64,000 bases of DNA from Nissabacter sp. SGAir0207 (GTDB taxonomy: Bacteria; Pseudomonadota; Gammaproteobacteria; Enterobacterales; Enterobacteriaceae). Within the stretch, counting starts at the first letter, position 1; each line of letters begins with the position of its first letter. Location: contig NZ_CP028035.1 in the NCBI RefSeq assembly GCF_005491205.1, forward strand, positions 1,860,001 to 1,924,000. Direction: 5' to 3'. Positions 12,185-21,549 of the stretch are shown piece by piece. A program made the translations under genes and the position numbers. The notes under the pieces are model-generated. The model did not search any database and was not told the DNA's origin. It saw nothing but the letters and a program-made list of their open reading frames with translations.

Positions 12185-14041
12185 TTATTTCACGTCACCA
12201 CAGGTCAGGCAGAAGGCATACCGGTTCTGCGGGTCGTTCAGGGTGGTGAACAGGCCCGGCTGCTGCTTCATGGCGGTGGCCAGCGCCGTCAGCGGGGCGG
12301 GGATCCACGCCTGCATCGCCTGTGGCAGTACCGCCTGCACCGAGGCGCTCATCTGCGAGAAGATCAGGTCGCTGAAACTCGGGTCTTCAACAAACCAGTT
12401 CAGCTGCCAGGCTGGCAATTTCGCCAGTTCGGCGGCCTTCTTCACCGCGTCATCGAAGTCACCCAGCTCATCGACCAGCCCGTTGCTCTTGGCATCCACG
12501 CCCAGCCAGACATGGCCTTGGGCGATCTGGTCAATCTGCTCGGGTGTCTTGTTGCGCGCGGTGGCCACCAGTCCCAGGAAGGTGCGATAACCGCTCTCAA
12601 TATTGAGCTGCATCATCTGCGCGAACTCCGGCGGCAGGGCCTTGGTGACCGCCAGATCCGCCAGCGGCGAGGTGGCAACGCCGTCGGTGTGCACGCCAAT
12701 GCCATCAAGGGAGTTCTCGAAGGTGTTCACCACGCCGAAGATGCCGATGGAGCCGGTCAGGGTGCTCGGGCTGGCGACGATGTAGTTGGCGGGCGTTGAG
12801 ATCCAGTAGCCACCGGAGGCCGCCATGCCGCCCATGGATACCACCACCGGTTTGCCGGCGGCGCGTGCGGCGGCCAGCTCCTCGCGAATCACCTCAGAGG
12901 CGCTGACGCTGCCGCCGGGGCTGTTGACGCGCAGCACGATGGCCTTGATTTTGTCATCCAGACGCGCCTGGCGGATCTGGGCCGCGGTGGTATCGCCCCC
13001 GACGGAGCCGGGTTCTTCCTGGCCGTCGATGATGGCACCATTGGCGAAGATCACCGCAATCTGCGGCTGGGTGTTGGTGGGCTGCGGCGCAGGCTGGTAG
13101 TCGTAGATGCTGACTGCATTGATATCGTTCTGGCGCTTGTCCCAGCCGAACGCCTTAGTCAGTTCGCGCTCGACCTGCGCACGGCTCGCCAGTTCATCGA
13201 CCAGCTTGTTCTTCAGCGCATACTGTGCGGTATCGCCATTCACCGCTTGCAGGCCCTGCAACACGCCACCCGCGCCGGGGAAGAGCTGGGCTGGGGTCAG
13301 CTGGCGGTTGGCCGCCACGGTGTTCAGGTAGTTCTGCCACAATCCACCGACCCAACGGCTGTCCGCCTCACGCGCGGCTGGCGACATATCGTCGCGGATC
13401 ATCGGCTCGACCGCCGACTTATAGGTGCCGACGCGGAAGATATGGGTGCTCACCTTCAGCTTGTCGAGCAGGGACTTATAGTAGAGGGTATTGGTGGCGA
13501 AACCATGCAGATCGACCGTGCCCTGCGGCGACAGGAAGATCTTGGTGGCGTAGCTGGCCAGGTAGTATTGGGTCTGGTTATAGCTGTCGCCGATGGCATA
13601 GACCGGCTTGCCGCTGTCGCGGAACTCACGCAGCGCCTTGCCAATGTAGTTCAGCGAGGCCTGATCGGTGCCGGTGAAGTCATTCAGCGAGAGCACCAGC
13701 CCAGTGATATTCGGGTCGGTTTTGGCCTGACGCAGGGTCTCCACCAGATCAAACAGCGAGTTCTCCTGCAACCGTCCGCTGGAGGCCCCCAGCAGCTCGC
13801 GGCCCCACTGGCGCAGCTTATTGTTGACCGAGGGCTTGTCCACCACGCTGCCGCTGAGATCCACCAGCAGTGCGCCCTTGGTGAGGTTTTCTGCGGGCTT
13901 CGGCTGCAACTGGAAATAGATGCCGACCGCCACCAGAATCAGCAGGATCAGGAACAGGTTGAGAATGCATTCCCGGATAAAGTTGAGCAGGCGCCAGGTC
14001 CACCTGAAGAAACCGGCGATAATTCGCCACAATGTGCGCAT
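12185..14041 (-). CDS. sppA: Signal peptide peptidase SppA (protease IV)
   Basis: The protein has 618 residues, the E. coli length. One N-terminal transmembrane segment (about 24-45) anchors it in the inner membrane with the catalytic part in the periplasm. Two tandem S49 domains follow. The general base is K208 (GTYKSAVEP) in the first, and the nucleophile S409 (MGGMAASGGYW) is in the second. It degrades cleaved signal peptides. It is transcribed divergently from ydjA. The C-terminus retains the family ending NDPQNRYAFCLTC. Confidence 0.96.
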   Translation of the reverse strand: MRTLWRIIAGFFRWTWRLLNFIRECILNLFLILLILVAVGIYFQLQPKPAENLTKGALLVDLSGSVVDKPSVNNKLRQWGRELLGASSGRLQENSLFDLVETLRQAKTDPNITGLVLSLNDFTGTDQASLNYIGKALREFRDSGKPVYAIGDSYNQTQYYLASYATKIFLSPQGTVDLHGFATNTLYYKSLLDKLKVSTHIFRVGTYKSAVEPMIRDDMSPAAREADSRWVGGLWQNYLNTVAANRQLTPAQLFPGAGGVLQGLQAVNGDTAQYALKNKLVDELASRAQVERELTKAFGWDKRQNDINAVSIYDYQPAPQPTNTQPQIAVIFANGAIIDGQEEPGSVGGDTTAAQIRQARLDDKIKAIVLRVNSPGGSVSASEVIREELAAARAAGKPVVVSMGGMAASGGYWISTPANYIVASPSTLTGSIGIFGVVNTFENSLDGIGVHTDGVATSPLADLAVTKALPPEFAQMMQLNIESGYRTFLGLVATARNKTPEQIDQIAQGHVWLGVDAKSNGLVDELGDFDDAVKKAAELAKLPAWQLNWFVEDPSFSDLIFSQMSASVQAVLPQAMQAWIPAPLTALATAMKQQPGLFTTLNDPQNRYAFCLTCGDVK

Positions 14042-14213
14042 GGGAACTCCAATAAGGGGAAAAAGTGTTGCTATCCTAATGACCCACCGGAAAAAAGTCA
14101 GCTTTAAATCGTCTCTTCCTGTTGCAGCTGTGTGGGCGGATGGCTGTCAGTGGTAACACACTTATAACCTATGTTAACGTGGCGCACATGCAAATGGTCA
14201 TCAGGAGAAACCC

Positions 14214-14765
14214 ATGGATGCTTTAGATCTGTTGTTGAACCGCCGCTCGGCCTCACGTCTGGCGGCCCCGGCCCCGGCGGGGGAGGTGCTGCAAAACATT
14301 ATCCACGCCGGGCTGCGCGCGCCAGACCACGGCGGCCTGCAACCCTGGCGCTTTGTGATCGTCGAGAATGACGGACTCAACCGCTTCAGCCAGATCCTGC
14401 ACAATGCCGCAGTGGCCGAGGGGATGGATGAGAAGGGCGTGGAGAAGGCGACGCAGGCTCCGTTCCGCGCACCCATGATCATCACGGTCGTGGCACACTG
14501 CAAAGAGAGCCAGAAAGTGCCGAAGTGGGAACAGGTGGTGTCCGCCGGTTGTGCGGTACAGGCGATGCAGATGGCGGCGCTGGCCCAAGGCTTCAACGGC
14601 ATCTGGCGCTCCGGTGCCTGGACGGAAGATGAGGGCGTGCGCGCCGCGTTTGGCTGTGAGGAGGAGGATGAGATTGTTGGCTTCCTCTACCTGGGCACGC
14701 CGCAGCTCAAATCGGCGACCCACGTGGTGCCGCCGGACAGCAGCCAGTTCGTCAGCTACCTCTAA
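14214..14765 (+). CDS. ydjA: YdjA, FMN-dependent nitroreductase-family protein
   Basis: The 183-residue length is the same as in E. coli. The family motifs are NRRSASRL (FMN phosphate binding), [32 protein letters not shown] and VGFLYLGTP. It is a small cytoplasmic flavoprotein oxidoreductase of unknown physiological substrate. CAGGAGAAACCC precedes the ATG. In K-12 the next genes are selD and topB; here only topB follows. Confidence 0.93.
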   Translation: MDALDLLLNRRSASRLAAPAPAGEVLQNIIHAGLRAPDHGGLQPWRFVIVENDGLNRFSQILHNAAVAEGMDEKGVEKATQAPFRAPMIITVVAHCKESQKVPKWEQVVSAGCAVQAMQMAALAQGFNGIWRSGAWTEDEGVRAAFGCEEEDEIVGFLYLGTPQLKSATHVVPPDSSQFVSYL

Positions 14766-14891
14766 ACCCAGCGGCCGCCTGTGTGGCCGCTGGCAAAATG
14801 CGCGGCCCGTTCCACATGGGCTGCCCATCCCTTACCAATCCGCCCGCCAGCCGTTATCCTATGCCAATTGCTCAATCCTGAAGGAGTGGAG

Positions 14892-14954
14892 ATGAGACTG
14901 TTTCCCCTGAATAGGCCGCCTGTGGCGGCTGACTGCCCGGCCGCAGGTGACTGA
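14892..14954 (+). CDS. Possible 20-codon leader peptide overlapping the topB start
   Basis: An ATG at 14892 has AAGGAG at ideal spacing (14881-14886). It opens a 20-residue frame, beginning [10 protein letters not shown] and ending PAAGD. Its stop overlaps the topB start as TGATG at 14952-14956. A 6-bp GCCGCC/GGCGGC hairpin lies inside it. The topB ATG itself has only a close, weak AGGTGA. This fits translational coupling of topB, but nothing shows the peptide is made. Confidence 0.4.
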   Translation: MRLFPLNRPPVAADCPAAGD

Positions 14955-16882
14955 TGCGGTTGTTTATTGCTGAAAAACCGAGTTTGGGGCGCGCCATCGC
15001 GGACGTCCTGCCCAAGCCGCACCGCAAAGGTGACGGCTATATTGCCTGTGGCAATGACCAGGTGGTGACCTGGTGCATTGGCCACCTGCTGGAGACCGCG
15101 CAGCCAGATGCCTACAATGAGCGCTACGCCCGGTGGTCGCTGGCGGATCTGCCGATCATCCCGCAAAAGTGGCTGTTGCAGCCGCGCCCATCCGTCACCA
15201 AGCAGCTGAATGTGATCAAGGGCCTGCTGAAGCAGGCTGACGAAGTGATCCACGCTGGCGACCCGGATCGCGAGGGGCAGTTGCTGGTGGATGAGGTGCT
15301 GGAGTACCTCGAACTGGCCCCGGAGAAGCGCCAGCAGGCGAAGCGCTGCCTGATCAATGACCTCAACCCGCAGGCGGTGACGCGCGCGGTGGAGCGGCTG
15401 CGCGATAACCGCGACTTTGTGCCGCTCTGCGTCTCAGCGCTGGCGCGGTCGCGCGCCGACTGGCTCTACGGCATCAACATGACCCGCGCCTACACGCTGC
15501 TGGGGCGCAACGCCGGTTACGACGGCGTGCTGTCAGTTGGCCGGGTGCAGACGCCGGTGCTGGGGCTGGTGGTGCGGCGCGATGAGGAGATCGAGAACTT
15601 CGTGCCGAAGGACTTCTTTGAGGTCAAGGCGCACATCGTCACACCGGCCGAGGAGCGCTTCACCGCCCTCTGGCAGCCGAGTGACGCCTGCGAGCCGTAC
15701 CAGGATGAGGAGGGTCGCCTGCTGCACCGCCCGCTGGCAGAGCATGTGGTGAAGCGTATCGAGGGCCAGCCGGCGCAGGTGACCGGCTACAGCGACAAGC
15801 GTGAGTCGGAAACAGCGCCGCTGCCGTTCTCGCTGTCGGCGTTACAGATTGAGGCGGCCAAGCGTTTTGGCCTGAGTGCGCAACAGGTGCTGGACGCCTG
15901 CCAGCGGCTGTATGAGACGCACAAACTGATCACCTATCCGCGCTCTGACTGCCGCTACCTGCCGGAGGAGCACTTTGCTGGCCGACAGGGCGTGCTGAAG
16001 GCGATCGGCGTGCATGCCCGTGACCTGCTGCCGCAGCCCGCGGTGGACAGCAACCGGCGCAATCGTTGCTGGGATGACAAAAAGGTGGATGCCCACCACG
16101 CCATCATCCCTACCGCCCGCAGCAGCGCGGTGTCGCTGAGCCAGGACGAGGCGCGGGTCTACCAGCTGATTGCGCGCCAGTACCTGATGCAGTTCTGCGC
16201 CGACGCGGTCTATCGCAAGTGCGTCATTGACCTCGAGATCGCTGGCGGGGTGTTTGTCGCCAAGGCGCGCTTCCTGGCCGAGGCGGGCTGGCGGGCGCTG
16301 CTGGGGGCAAAGGAGCGCGATGATGAGAATGAGGGTGCGCCGCTGCCGGTGGTGGCAAAGGGCGACACGCTACAGTGTGAGCGTGGCGAGGTGGTAGAGC
16401 GCCAGACGCAGCCACCGCGCCCCTTCACCGACGCGACCCTACTGTCAGCGATGACCGGCATCGCGCGCTTTGTGCAGGACAAGGCGCTGAAGAAGATTCT
16501 GCGCGCCACCGATGGGCTGGGCACCGAGGCCACGCGCGCTGGCATCATTGAGCTGCTGTTCAAGCGCGCCTTCCTGCACAAGCAGGGGCGCTTTATCCAT
16601 GCCAGCGAGACCGGGCGGGCGCTGATCCACTCATTGCCGGACATTGCCGCCCGGCCGGACATGACCGCCAACTGGGAGGCGACGCTGACCAAAATCAGTG
16701 AAAAGAGCTGCCGTTATCAGGAGTTCATGCAGCCGCTGGAAGCGACGTTGCAGGATCTGATTCAGCAGGCCAAACAGAACGGCGCGTCACCGGCCTTCCG
16801 CCGGCTGCCACCTGCGCCCTCAGCGGGCAAGAAGCGCAAACCCCGCAGCGCCAAACCGACCAAAGCAAAGGAGAAGGGATGA
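14954..16882 (+). CDS. topB: DNA topoisomerase III
   Basis: The protein has 642 residues (653 in E. coli), a type IA topoisomerase. The TOPRIM domain is at the N-terminus, with E7 in FIAEKPSLG and D103/D105 in AGDPDREGQ. The catalytic tyrosine is Y328 in [13 protein letters not shown], exactly the E. coli number. The protein ends in a basic Lys/Arg/Pro-rich tail that aids DNA binding. It decatenates replication intermediates. Its stop overlaps ynjH by four bases (ATGA). Confidence 0.96.
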   Translation: MRLFIAEKPSLGRAIADVLPKPHRKGDGYIACGNDQVVTWCIGHLLETAQPDAYNERYARWSLADLPIIPQKWLLQPRPSVTKQLNVIKGLLKQADEVIHAGDPDREGQLLVDEVLEYLELAPEKRQQAKRCLINDLNPQAVTRAVERLRDNRDFVPLCVSALARSRADWLYGINMTRAYTLLGRNAGYDGVLSVGRVQTPVLGLVVRRDEEIENFVPKDFFEVKAHIVTPAEERFTALWQPSDACEPYQDEEGRLLHRPLAEHVVKRIEGQPAQVTGYSDKRESETAPLPFSLSALQIEAAKRFGLSAQQVLDACQRLYETHKLITYPRSDCRYLPEEHFAGRQGVLKAIGVHARDLLPQPAVDSNRRNRCWDDKKVDAHHAIIPTARSSAVSLSQDEARVYQLIARQYLMQFCADAVYRKCVIDLEIAGGVFVAKARFLAEAGWRALLGAKERDDENEGAPLPVVAKGDTLQCERGEVVERQTQPPRPFTDATLLSAMTGIARFVQDKALKKILRATDGLGTEATRAGIIELLFKRAFLHKQGRFIHASETGRALIHSLPDIAARPDMTANWEATLTKISEKSCRYQEFMQPLEATLQDLIQQAKQNGASPAFRRLPPAPSAGKKRKPRSAKPTKAKEKG

Positions 16883-17181
16883 AAATCTGGCAATTGATGG
16901 CGCTTGGCGGCGCGGCACTGATGCTGGCGCTGCCCGCGTCGGCGCATCGCCACGAGGAGCCAGCCACCGGCACTGGCACGACGGGCAATGTCGATGCGGT
17001 GGTGTCACTGGATGGCTGGGGCGGGGCGTCCAACAGCCCGCCCTGCACGCGTTGCTGCGTCTACCAGGATGAGCGTTACTCCGAGGGGGCGTTGCTGAAG
17101 GTGGAGGGGGAGCTGTTGCAGTGCGCCCGCGACCCGCAGGTCGTGGGCACCAATGATCTGATCTGGCAACGGGTGAAGTAG
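16879..17181 (+). CDS. ynjH: YnjH, secreted DUF1496 protein
   Basis: This is a 100-residue protein with a signal peptide ending near residue 22 (LPASAHRH). The mature part carries the family motif [25 protein letters not shown] and LLQCARD, containing four closely placed cysteines that probably form disulfides in the periplasm. The C-terminus IWQRVK matches E. coli YnjH (VWRRVK). Function unknown. The start overlaps the topB stop, so translation is coupled; in E. coli ynjH lies near but not directly beside topB. Confidence 0.88.
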   Translation: MKIWQLMALGGAALMLALPASAHRHEEPATGTGTTGNVDAVVSLDGWGGASNSPPCTRCCVYQDERYSEGALLKVEGELLQCARDPQVVGTNDLIWQRVK

Positions 17182-17184
17182 GTT

Positions 17185-17580
17185 TTAGCGCCCGGTGTGG
17201 GCGCGCCAGGCCGCCAGCAGCGGAATGTCTGCCGGGGGCAGGTCGTAGTGTGCGGCCTGCTCCGGCGTGACCCACACCAGCGCCTGATGGCAACTCAGGC
17301 GCAGCGTCCCGTGCCAGACCGGCACCCGCCAGGCGTGCAGGCGGATCTCCCGGTCGCCCTGTTGCCAGCACTCGCTGGCGACATACTCACCCACCTCGGC
17401 CTCGATGCCCAGCTCCTCGGCCAGTTCGCGCGCCAGCGCCTGTGGCTGGCTCTCGCCCGGCTCCACCTTGCCGCCGGGAAACTCCCAGCGCCCAGGCTGA
17501 TCGCGCGAGCCATCCCGTTGCGCCAGCAGCAGCAGGCCGTCGCGCTCCAGAATGCCCGCCACCACATTAATCGATCTCAT
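17185..17580 (-). CDS. nudG: NudG, CTP/oxidised-nucleotide pyrophosphatase (Nudix)
   Basis: The protein has 131 residues with a complete Nudix box, in GGKVEPGESQPQALARELAEELGI. NudG hydrolyses 5-hydroxy-CTP, 2-hydroxy-dATP and related damaged nucleotides and so prevents mutation. The ATG at 17580 is preceded by GGGAGAGG, and the product starts MRSINVVAGIL, close to E. coli NudG. It lies 13 bp downstream of xthA on the same strand, joining two DNA-protection activities in one operon. Confidence 0.9.
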   Translation of the reverse strand: MRSINVVAGILERDGLLLLAQRDGSRDQPGRWEFPGGKVEPGESQPQALARELAEELGIEAEVGEYVASECWQQGDREIRLHAWRVPVWHGTLRLSCHQALVWVTPEQAAHYDLPPADIPLLAAWRAHTGR

Positions 17581-17593
17581 CGCCTCTCCCGAA

Positions 17594-18400
17594 TTACAGC
17601 GCGAACTCTGCCCATACCGGCGCATGGTCAGAGGGCTTCTCCATCGCACGGATGTCGTAGTCGATGCCGGTGGCGATGCAGCGCGCCGCCAGGGGGGCGT
17701 TGGCCATCACCAGATCGATGCGCAGCCCGCGGTTTTCATCAAAGCCGCGTGAGCGGTAGTCGAACCAGGAGAAGCGGTCGTTGACCTCCGGGTGGGCGGC
17801 GCGGAAGGTGTCCACCAGCCCCCAGCTCTGCAGGCGCGCCATCCACTCGCGCTCTTCCGGCAGGAAGGAGCACTTGCCGCCACGCAGCCAGCGCTTGCGG
17901 CTCTCTTCACCGATGCCGATGTCCAGATCGGTGGGGCTGATGTTCATGTCGCCCATCACCAGCACCGGGTTATCAGTGGAGAGGGAGTGCTCAAGGTAGC
18001 TCTGCAAGTCGCGGTAGAACTTCTCTTTGGCCGGGAACTTGGTGGGGTGGTCGCGGCTCTCGCCCTGTGGGAAGTAACCGTTGATCACCGTCAGCACGCC
18101 CTGGCTGGTCTGGAAGTCCGCCATAATGATGCGGCGCTGCGCCTCTTCATCATCGGTCGGGAAACCGCGGCGCACCGCCAGCGGTGCCTCACGGCTCAGC
18201 AGCGCCACGCCGTAGTGGCCTTTCTGGCCGTGGTAGAAGACGTGGTAACCGTGGCGGCTCACCTCCTCCAGCGGGAACATGTCATCGTGCACCTTGGTCT
18301 CCTGCAGGCCGATAACGTCTGGCTGGTGCTGTTCGATAAGGGCAGCAAGCTGGTGCGGGCGGGCGCGCAGCCCATTGATGTTGAAAGAGATAAACTTCAT
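17594..18400 (-). CDS. xthA: Exonuclease III (AP endonuclease)
   Basis: The 268-residue length is the E. coli length. The catalytic metal ligand E34 is in [10 protein letters not shown], the [10 protein letters not shown] block holds the active-site Asp/Asn, and D258/H259 are in KPSDHAPVW. It cuts the backbone at abasic sites and degrades double-stranded DNA from the 3' end during base-excision repair. I chose ATG 18400 ([18 protein letters not shown]); a TTG two codons upstream is in frame but unlikely. First gene of xthA-nudG. Confidence 0.97.
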   Translation of the reverse strand: MKFISFNINGLRARPHQLAALIEQHQPDVIGLQETKVHDDMFPLEEVSRHGYHVFYHGQKGHYGVALLSREAPLAVRRGFPTDDEEAQRRIIMADFQTSQGVLTVINGYFPQGESRDHPTKFPAKEKFYRDLQSYLEHSLSTDNPVLVMGDMNISPTDLDIGIGEESRKRWLRGGKCSFLPEEREWMARLQSWGLVDTFRAAHPEVNDRFSWFDYRSRGFDENRGLRIDLVMANAPLAARCIATGIDYDIRAMEKPSDHAPVWAEFAL

Positions 18401-18553
18401 AGTCAAAGCCGTTCTGAATCTGAGAGTGAGCGGATGGTAGCAGATTCGCCCGGCGCGATCATCCGCGCGCGGCGTGAGGGTGATTTTCCTGTATTTCAGT
18501 GGCGCTCCTGTTTACCCTGTCTGCCTTTCAATGCCCGTTAAAGGAGAAATACC

Positions 18554-19045
18554 ATGGAGATTACAATCCGCCCCGCTGAAGTGCGTGACGCCGCCGCCAT
18601 CTACAACATGATTGTTGAGCTGGCGGTATATGAAAAAGCCCCGCATGAGGTGGTGACCGATGAGGCCGGCATCGCCGCCTCGCTGTTTGGGCCGGACAGC
18701 CACACCGAGGCGCTGATCTGTGAGGTGGAGGGGAAGGTGGCTGGCTACGCGGTCTTCTTCACCAGCTACTCCACCTGGCTTGGCCGCAACGGCATCTACC
18801 TGGAAGATCTCTACATCTCCCCCAATTTCCGCGGCACTGGCGCGGGCAAAACGCTGCTGAAGCGGGTGGCCCAACTGGCCGTGGCGCGCGGCTGTGGCCG
18901 GCTGGAGTGGAGCGTGCTGGACTGGAACCAGCCAGCCATCGACTTCTATGAGCGCCTTGGTGCGGTGGCGCAGAGCGAATGGGTACGCTACCGGATGGAA
19001 GGGGAAGTATTGCGCGCCTTTGGCCAGCCAGATTCGGCGGCCTGA
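18554..19045 (+). CDS. GNAT N-acetyltransferase, SSAT/thialysine-acetyltransferase type
   Basis: The protein has 163 residues and one acetyl-CoA-binding GNAT domain. The P-loop is in SPNFRGTGAGKTLL (RGxGxG), preceded by IYLEDLYI and followed by LEWSVLDWNQPAIDFYERLGA. These blocks are typical of the diamine and thialysine acetyltransferases (SSAT1/SSAT2), so the substrate is probably a small amine or amino-acid side chain. That assignment is by family likeness only. AAGGAG stands upstream of the ATG. It is transcribed alone between xthA and tyrR. Confidence 0.8.
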   Translation: MEITIRPAEVRDAAAIYNMIVELAVYEKAPHEVVTDEAGIAASLFGPDSHTEALICEVEGKVAGYAVFFTSYSTWLGRNGIYLEDLYISPNFRGTGAGKTLLKRVAQLAVARGCGRLEWSVLDWNQPAIDFYERLGAVAQSEWVRYRMEGEVLRAFGQPDSAA

Positions 19046-19201
19046 GCGGGCGTATGCTTCCCGTGACAGTCACAGTCCTGCAAACTTGACGCGGCTGGCA
19101 GGGGATTGGCCGCGCATCCTGTCAAAAAAGGCGCAATTTATGGTGTGAAATCTCGCCATCAGGCGCAATAGTAGGCATCCAGTTTAAAACTCTGGTTATT
19201 G

Positions 19202-19219
19202 TGTCAACATTTTGTGACA
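19202..19219 (+). promoter_or_regulatory. Candidate weak TyrR box upstream of tyrR
   Basis: TGTCAACATTTTGTGACA keeps the essential TG and CA ends and symmetry of the TyrR box (TGTAAA-N6-TTTACA), with three differences in the twelve specified positions. It lies about 73 bp before the tyrR start codon. TyrR represses its own gene in E. coli, so the location is sensible. Confidence 0.45.
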
Positions 19220-19291
19220 GATAACTTCTTCCGGCGCGACGGGAGGAGTATGATGCCGGAAGTGATTCTGATCCTGCTGGAAGGTATGCCA

Positions 19292-20860
19292 ATGCGTTTG
19301 GAAGTATTTTGTGAGGACCGCCTGGGTCTGGCCCGGGAACTGCTCGATCTGCTGGTGCTGCGCCGCATCGATTTGCAGGGCATCGAGATTGCGCCAATTG
19401 GCCGCATCTACCTCAATTTTGCCCAGCTTGATTTCGATACCTTCCGCGCCCTGATGGCCGAGATCCGCCGCATTGACGGCGTAACCGACGTGCGCACCGT
19501 GCCGTTTTTGCCCTCGGAGCGCGAGCACCGCGCCCTGCGCGCGCTGCTGGAGTCGATGCCGGAGCCGGTCTTCTCCATCGACATGCGCGGCAAGATGGAG
19601 CAGGCCAACCCGGCGGCGCAGGCGCTGTTCGGGCTGGATGAGGATAAAATCCGCAACCACACTGCTGCCAGCCTGATTGGCGGCTTCAACTTCACCCGCT
19701 GGCTGGAGCAGGAGCGGGTGCAGACCCAATCCGAGCGGGTGGTGATCCGCAATCAGGACTTCCTGCTGGAGATCACCCCGATCCACCTGGATGACGAAAA
19801 CCGCGCCCCGGCGGCGGTCGGTGCGGTGGTGATGCTGAAATCCACCGCCCGCATGGGGCGGCAGTTGCAGAACCTGGCGGTCAATGATGACAGCGAGTTC
19901 AACCACATTGTGGCCGTCAGCCCGAAGATGCGGCAGGTGCTGGATCAGGCGCGCAAGCTGGCGATGCTCGACGCGCCCTTGCTGATTATCGGCGACACCG
20001 GCACCGGCAAGGATCTGCTGGCGCGCGCCTGCCACCTGCGTAGCCCGCGCGGCAAGCAGCCGTTCCTTGGCCTCAACTGCGCCTCGCTGCCGGATGACGT
20101 GGTAGAGAGCGAGCTGTTTGGCTATGCCGCCGGTGCCTACCCGAACGCCCTGGAGGGCAAGAAGGGCTTCTTCGAGCAGGCCAACGGCGGCACCGTGCTG
20201 CTGGATGAGATTGGCGAGATGTCGCCACGGATGCAGATCAAGCTGCTGCGCTTCCTCAATGACGGCACGTTCCGCCGTGTCGGTGAGGAGCATGAGGTGC
20301 ACGTCGACGTGCGGGTGATCTGCGCCACGCAGAAAAACCTGCTGGAGCTGGTGCAGCGCGGCGAGTTCCGTGAGGATCTCTACTACCGCCTCAACGTGCT
20401 GACCCTCAACCTGCCACCGCTGCGCGAGCGTCCGGCGGACATCATGCCGCTGACGGAGCTGTTCGTGGCACGCTTTGCCGATGAGCAGGGGGTGGCGCGG
20501 CCGAAACTGGCGGCAGGGCTGGCCGCCTTCCTGACCCATTATGGCTGGCCGGGCAACGTGCGCCAGTTAAAGAACGCCATCTACCGCGCCCTGACCCAGC
20601 TGGAGGGGCATGAGCTGCGGCCGCAGGATATCGCGCTGCCGGAGTTTGACAGCGACCTGGCGATGAGCGAGGAGGCGCTGGATGGCTCACTGGATGAGAT
20701 CAGCAAGCGCTTTGAGCGTTCGGTACTGACGCGCCTCTACCGCTCCTACCCCAGTACCCGCAAGTTGGCGAAGCGGCTGGGGGTCTCCCATACCGCCATC
20801 GCCAACAAGCTGCGCGAGTATGGGCTGGGCAACAAACGCGGCGGTGACGCGGAAGAATAA
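19292..20860 (+). CDS. tyrR: TyrR, regulator of aromatic amino-acid genes
   Basis: The protein has 522 residues (513 in E. coli). The order is an N-terminal ACT domain (about 1-70), a PAS domain (about 78-190), an AAA+ central domain with Walker A GDTGTGK at 234-240 and DEIGEMSPRMQ as the Walker B region, and a Fis-type C-terminal helix-turn-helix (STRKLAKRLGVSHTAIANKLREYGL). It binds tyrosine, phenylalanine and ATP and represses or activates aromatic biosynthesis and transport genes. The sigma-54 contact loop GAFTGA is replaced by GAYPNA, consistent with TyrR acting on sigma-70 promoters. ATG 19292 (MRLEVFCEDRLG) has GGAAGG upstream. Confidence 0.97.
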   Translation: MRLEVFCEDRLGLARELLDLLVLRRIDLQGIEIAPIGRIYLNFAQLDFDTFRALMAEIRRIDGVTDVRTVPFLPSEREHRALRALLESMPEPVFSIDMRGKMEQANPAAQALFGLDEDKIRNHTAASLIGGFNFTRWLEQERVQTQSERVVIRNQDFLLEITPIHLDDENRAPAAVGAVVMLKSTARMGRQLQNLAVNDDSEFNHIVAVSPKMRQVLDQARKLAMLDAPLLIIGDTGTGKDLLARACHLRSPRGKQPFLGLNCASLPDDVVESELFGYAAGAYPNALEGKKGFFEQANGGTVLLDEIGEMSPRMQIKLLRFLNDGTFRRVGEEHEVHVDVRVICATQKNLLELVQRGEFREDLYYRLNVLTLNLPPLRERPADIMPLTELFVARFADEQGVARPKLAAGLAAFLTHYGWPGNVRQLKNAIYRALTQLEGHELRPQDIALPEFDSDLAMSEEALDGSLDEISKRFERSVLTRLYRSYPSTRKLAKRLGVSHTAIANKLREYGLGNKRGGDAEE

Positions 20861-20892
20861 AAAAAGAGAGGGCATAAGCCCTCTCTTTTTTT
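20861..20892. terminator. Bidirectional terminator between tyrR and tpx
   Basis: Perfect stem GAGAGGGC / GCCCTCTC (20866-20885), ATAA loop, with an A-run on one side and a T-run on the other, between convergent genes. Confidence 0.92.
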
Positions 20893-20905
20893 GTCAGAAA
20901 CGGGC

Positions 20906-21409
20906 TTACTTCAGCGCGGCCAGCGCGGCGTCGTAGTCCGGTTCGGTCGTAATCTCATCCACCAACTGGCTGTAGATCACTTTGTCCTGCTCATCCAGCA
21001 CCACCACGGCACGGGCAGCCAGACCGGCCAGCGGGCCTTCGCTGATCTCCACGCCATAGGCCTGCTTGAAGTCACCGCCGCGCAGGGTGGAGAGGGTGAC
21101 CACATTGCTCAGCCCCTCCGCGCCGCAGAAGCGTGACTGGGCAAACGGCAGATCCGAAGAGATGCAGAGCACCACGGTGTTGTCGAGGCCGCTGGCGAGC
21201 TGGTTGAACTTGCGCACGGACGCGGCGCAGACGCCGGTATCAATGCTAGGGAAAATGTTCAGCACCTTGCGCTTGCCGGCAAAGTTGCTCAGCGCCACAT
21301 CAGACAGATCCTTCGCGACCAGCGTAAAGGCGTCCGCCTGCTCTCCAGACTGCGGCAGGGTACCGGTAACGGGCACCGGGTTGCCCTGGAAGTGTACGGT
21401 TTGTGTCAT
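20906..21409 (-). CDS. tpx: Thiol peroxidase Tpx
   Basis: The protein has 167 residues. The peroxidatic cysteine is C61 in [16 protein letters not shown] and the resolving one is C95 in SRFCGAEG, identical to E. coli numbering. It is an atypical two-Cys peroxiredoxin that reduces lipid and organic hydroperoxides with electrons from thioredoxin. ATG 21409 has AAAGGATGG upstream. It stands convergent to tyrR and divergent from ycjG, as in E. coli. Confidence 0.97.
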   Translation of the reverse strand: MTQTVHFQGNPVPVTGTLPQSGEQADAFTLVAKDLSDVALSNFAGKRKVLNIFPSIDTGVCAASVRKFNQLASGLDNTVVLCISSDLPFAQSRFCGAEGLSNVVTLSTLRGGDFKQAYGVEISEGPLAGLAARAVVVLDEQDKVIYSQLVDEITTEPDYDAALAALK

Positions 21410-21549
21410 GTTGCCATCCTTTTACAAGTGTTTAACACTGGCCCCCAATATAAGGGATCGCTCCAGGCTTGGGTATATAAAGTTTGCTAATACCTTGTCT
21501 GTGCGAAGGAATCGGCCATGCTTAAAAGAGCATTCAAAATGGAGCCACT

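Noticed and set aside
19196..20539. 447-codon minus-strand frame across tyrR
   Set aside because: Antisense shadow of tyrR, with no start signals.
19292..20860. Loss of the GAFTGA loop in TyrR as a sign of damage
   Set aside because: TyrR proteins in general lack this sigma-54 contact motif because they act on sigma-70 promoters.
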